Assembly (NCBI GenBank): GCA_963575745.1
Contig: CAUYUJ010007247.1
Span: 456,475 to 520,474, forward strand
Direction of reading: 5' to 3'
Source: Prorocentrum cordatum
Lineage: Eukaryota; Sar; Dinophyceae; Prorocentrales; Prorocentraceae
DNA: 64,000 bases
The notes under the pieces were generated by a model that was not told the origin of the DNA, did no database searches, and saw only the letters and a list, made by a program, of their open reading frames with translations. The position numbers and the translations under genes were made by a program. The first letter of the stretch is position 1. Every line of letters starts with the position of its first letter. Shown here piece after piece: positions 62,586-64,000 of the stretch.

Positions 62586-62940
62586 CCCTCGTCATCGCTC
62601 CTTTGAGATCGTGGTCGCGTTCTTGCCGACGATATGAGTCGCACGAGTCATGGGGAACGTTTGTCTGCGGCCCCACGTTCTTTGACGAAGCGTTCAAGGA
62701 TACTGCGAATCCTCCAAGGCGTAAGTTTGAAATGAGCGGTCCTCGGTATAGTCGCCTCATGTGTACAACGGGTTGGGTGCGTCCCCTGGTCAATTACTTT
62801 TGGAGGGTCTTATGGGACCCCCAGGGAAGCGATCCTCGGGCGTTTCTGGGACCTGTTGGGCCTTGATGGGGGCACACCTTGAGCTCGAAGACAGCCCCAG
62901 AGCGCGTCAGGAAGGCGAGTATTCGCCTCTCCTCTCTGGA
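62585..62940. other. Gap, no supported feature
   Basis: Unique-looking sequence between the satellite and the next G-rich repeat block. I see no gene. Confidence 0.35.
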
Positions 62941-63480
62941 AGCTTCGGGATCGCCAGGAGTGCCTCAGAGCGTCTGGGGAAGGGGCTCTTGGGAGCTTTG
63001 TGGGACTTAGTGAGGGCCTCTTGGGAGCCTCTTCGGGCATCTTGTGGCCTCCTGGGGACCTCTTATCCCCTCTGGGCTCCTCCTTGGGGCCGTCCTGGGG
63101 CCCTTCTGGGCCGTCTTGGAGGCCTCTTGGGCCGTCTTGGGGCTCTCTGGGGCCATCTTGGGGCCGTCTCGGGGGCCCATTGAGCCGTCTTGGGGCGATG
63201 GTGGGGGCCTCTTGGGCCGTCTTGGAGCGTCGGGCAGCCGAAATGGTGAGAACCCCAAAACGCTCTCAAACCAACTGACAAAATCTATGTATTTTGCCTC
63301 TTGGGGCCCTCTTGGGAAGCCTCTTGGAAGCCTCCTGGGGCGTCTTGGAAGCCGCTTGGGCTGTCTTGGGATCATCTTGGGCGTCTTGGACCAATGTTTG
63401 GGCGTCTCCGGGGTCTCTTGGACTTACTTGGGGGCGTTCTGGGGCCGTCTCGAAGCCGTCTAGGTCCGTTTTGGGGCAGT
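62940..63480. repeat. Degenerate 10-12 bp G-rich repeat, block 3
   Basis: GGGCCGTCTTG-like units are dense at 63090-63230 and 63295-63480. They are interrupted by an AT-richer insert at about 63240-63295, in the same relative position as the inserts at 57110-57185 and 59480-59535. Confidence 0.65.
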
Positions 63481-63550
63481 CAGGAAGGCGCTGGGGGCCC
63501 TGGTCCTCCCATGCGCCGCCGTGGTCCTTGGGCGCGGCCAGGGGGCCTCG

Positions 63551-63616
63551 TTATGTATATGTGTGTGTGTATATAAGAATGTATGTATGCATGCATGCAT
63601 GCATGCATGCATGTAT
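63551..63616. repeat. TATG / ATGC tetranucleotide tracts
   Basis: A GTGTGT run, then (ATGC)n at about 63585-63612. Confidence 0.85.
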
Positions 63617-63789
63617 GAATGTATGCATGTCTGTTTGTATTCATACATGTATACAATGCACATCTATATGTGTGAATCTACTACATGCTATACGATTCTT
63701 TCTACTACTGCTACGACTACCCGAATTAACAGTATTCAAAACAATTAATTCACAACGCTACTAAATACCAATATCAGCTCACAATTATG

Positions 63790-63990
63790 ACCTAAATAAT
63801 CCACAACAATTAGAAACTACTCAAATAATTTATGATAATTATACCATATCCACCATTTATGCGCAATATTCCCTGCCATATATGTGTATTGTTTGCTGTT
63901 CTTGCTTTTCTTGTTTTTGAATTGTTCGCTTTTCTTGCTCGCGGAAGGCCTGATGAACGAAGGGGACCAGCCAGTCCATATGTTTCAATG
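63790..63990 (-). repeat. Right arm of long inverted repeat
   Basis: GCCTGATGAACGAAGGG at 63948-63964 is the exact reverse complement of 56224-56240. The adjoining TTGCTTTTCTTG-type sequence and the ATATTCC segment also mirror the left arm. The sequence continues to the window edge, so the outer limit is unknown. Confidence 0.65.
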
Positions 63991-64000
63991 CGCTGCGCGC

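Overview
The window looks like a stretch of nuclear DNA from a dinoflagellate, possibly one with a very large, GC-rich genome such as Prorocentrum. This is an inference. It rests on the GC richness, on Ty1/copia elements with CCCH-finger gags and on a methyltransferase-like domain of a kind I associate with dinoflagellate retroelements. It also rests on sequences close to the dinoflagellate spliced leader, on long degenerate tandem repeats, and on the absence of any recognisable housekeeping gene. There is no bacterial-style operon, CRISPR array, rRNA or tRNA that I can support. Almost everything identifiable is retroelement, and every identifiable coding region reads on the minus strand.

Layout, left to right. 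1-2233: a large ORF that runs off the left edge and encodes an unrecognised membrane protein. 2399-7710: the 5' half (gag, protease, integrase) of a Ty1/copia element broken by frameshifts. 7710-10690: non-coding repeats, including a 90-bp tandem repeat and a spliced-leader-like relic. 10690-15780: the pol half of a second copia-like element (methyltransferase-like, pre-integrase, integrase, RT, RNase H), frameshifted and interrupted by an AC/GCAC microsatellite. 15780-17740: unassigned. 17743-51705: two head-to-tail copies of a very large (about 16.2 kb) LINE, each flanked by long GA/TC tracts. 51720-53655: the gag-protease half of a copia-like element, reading into the TC tract. 53680-64000: mostly tandem repeats, palindromic modules, microsatellites and a roughly 100-bp satellite.

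The most notable object is the LINE, copy A (18601-34834) and copy B (35250-51464). It has three ORFs. ORF1 (about 860 aa) has a coiled coil. ORF2 (about 2340 aa) has membrane segments, an ADP-ribosyltransferase-like segment and a Cys-rich segment. ORF3 (1943 aa) has, in order, an apurinic-type endonuclease, reverse transcriptase, zinc finger and RNase H. In copy A ORF1 is intact and ORF2 and ORF3 are frameshifted. In copy B ORF2 and ORF3 are intact and ORF1 is frameshifted.

Ten copies per element of a small hairpin recur at matching positions in both LINE copies. Each has a GGCT-YY-AGCC tip (YY is TC, CC or TT), a bulged C, and outer arms that differ from site to site yet stay complementary. 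They fall in all three reading frames, so the constraint appears to act on nucleic acid rather than protein. The right-hand 8 kb contains a second, unrelated palindrome family centred on AAGCTT, with compensatory changes, and is bounded by inverted repeats near 56.2 and 63.95 kb.
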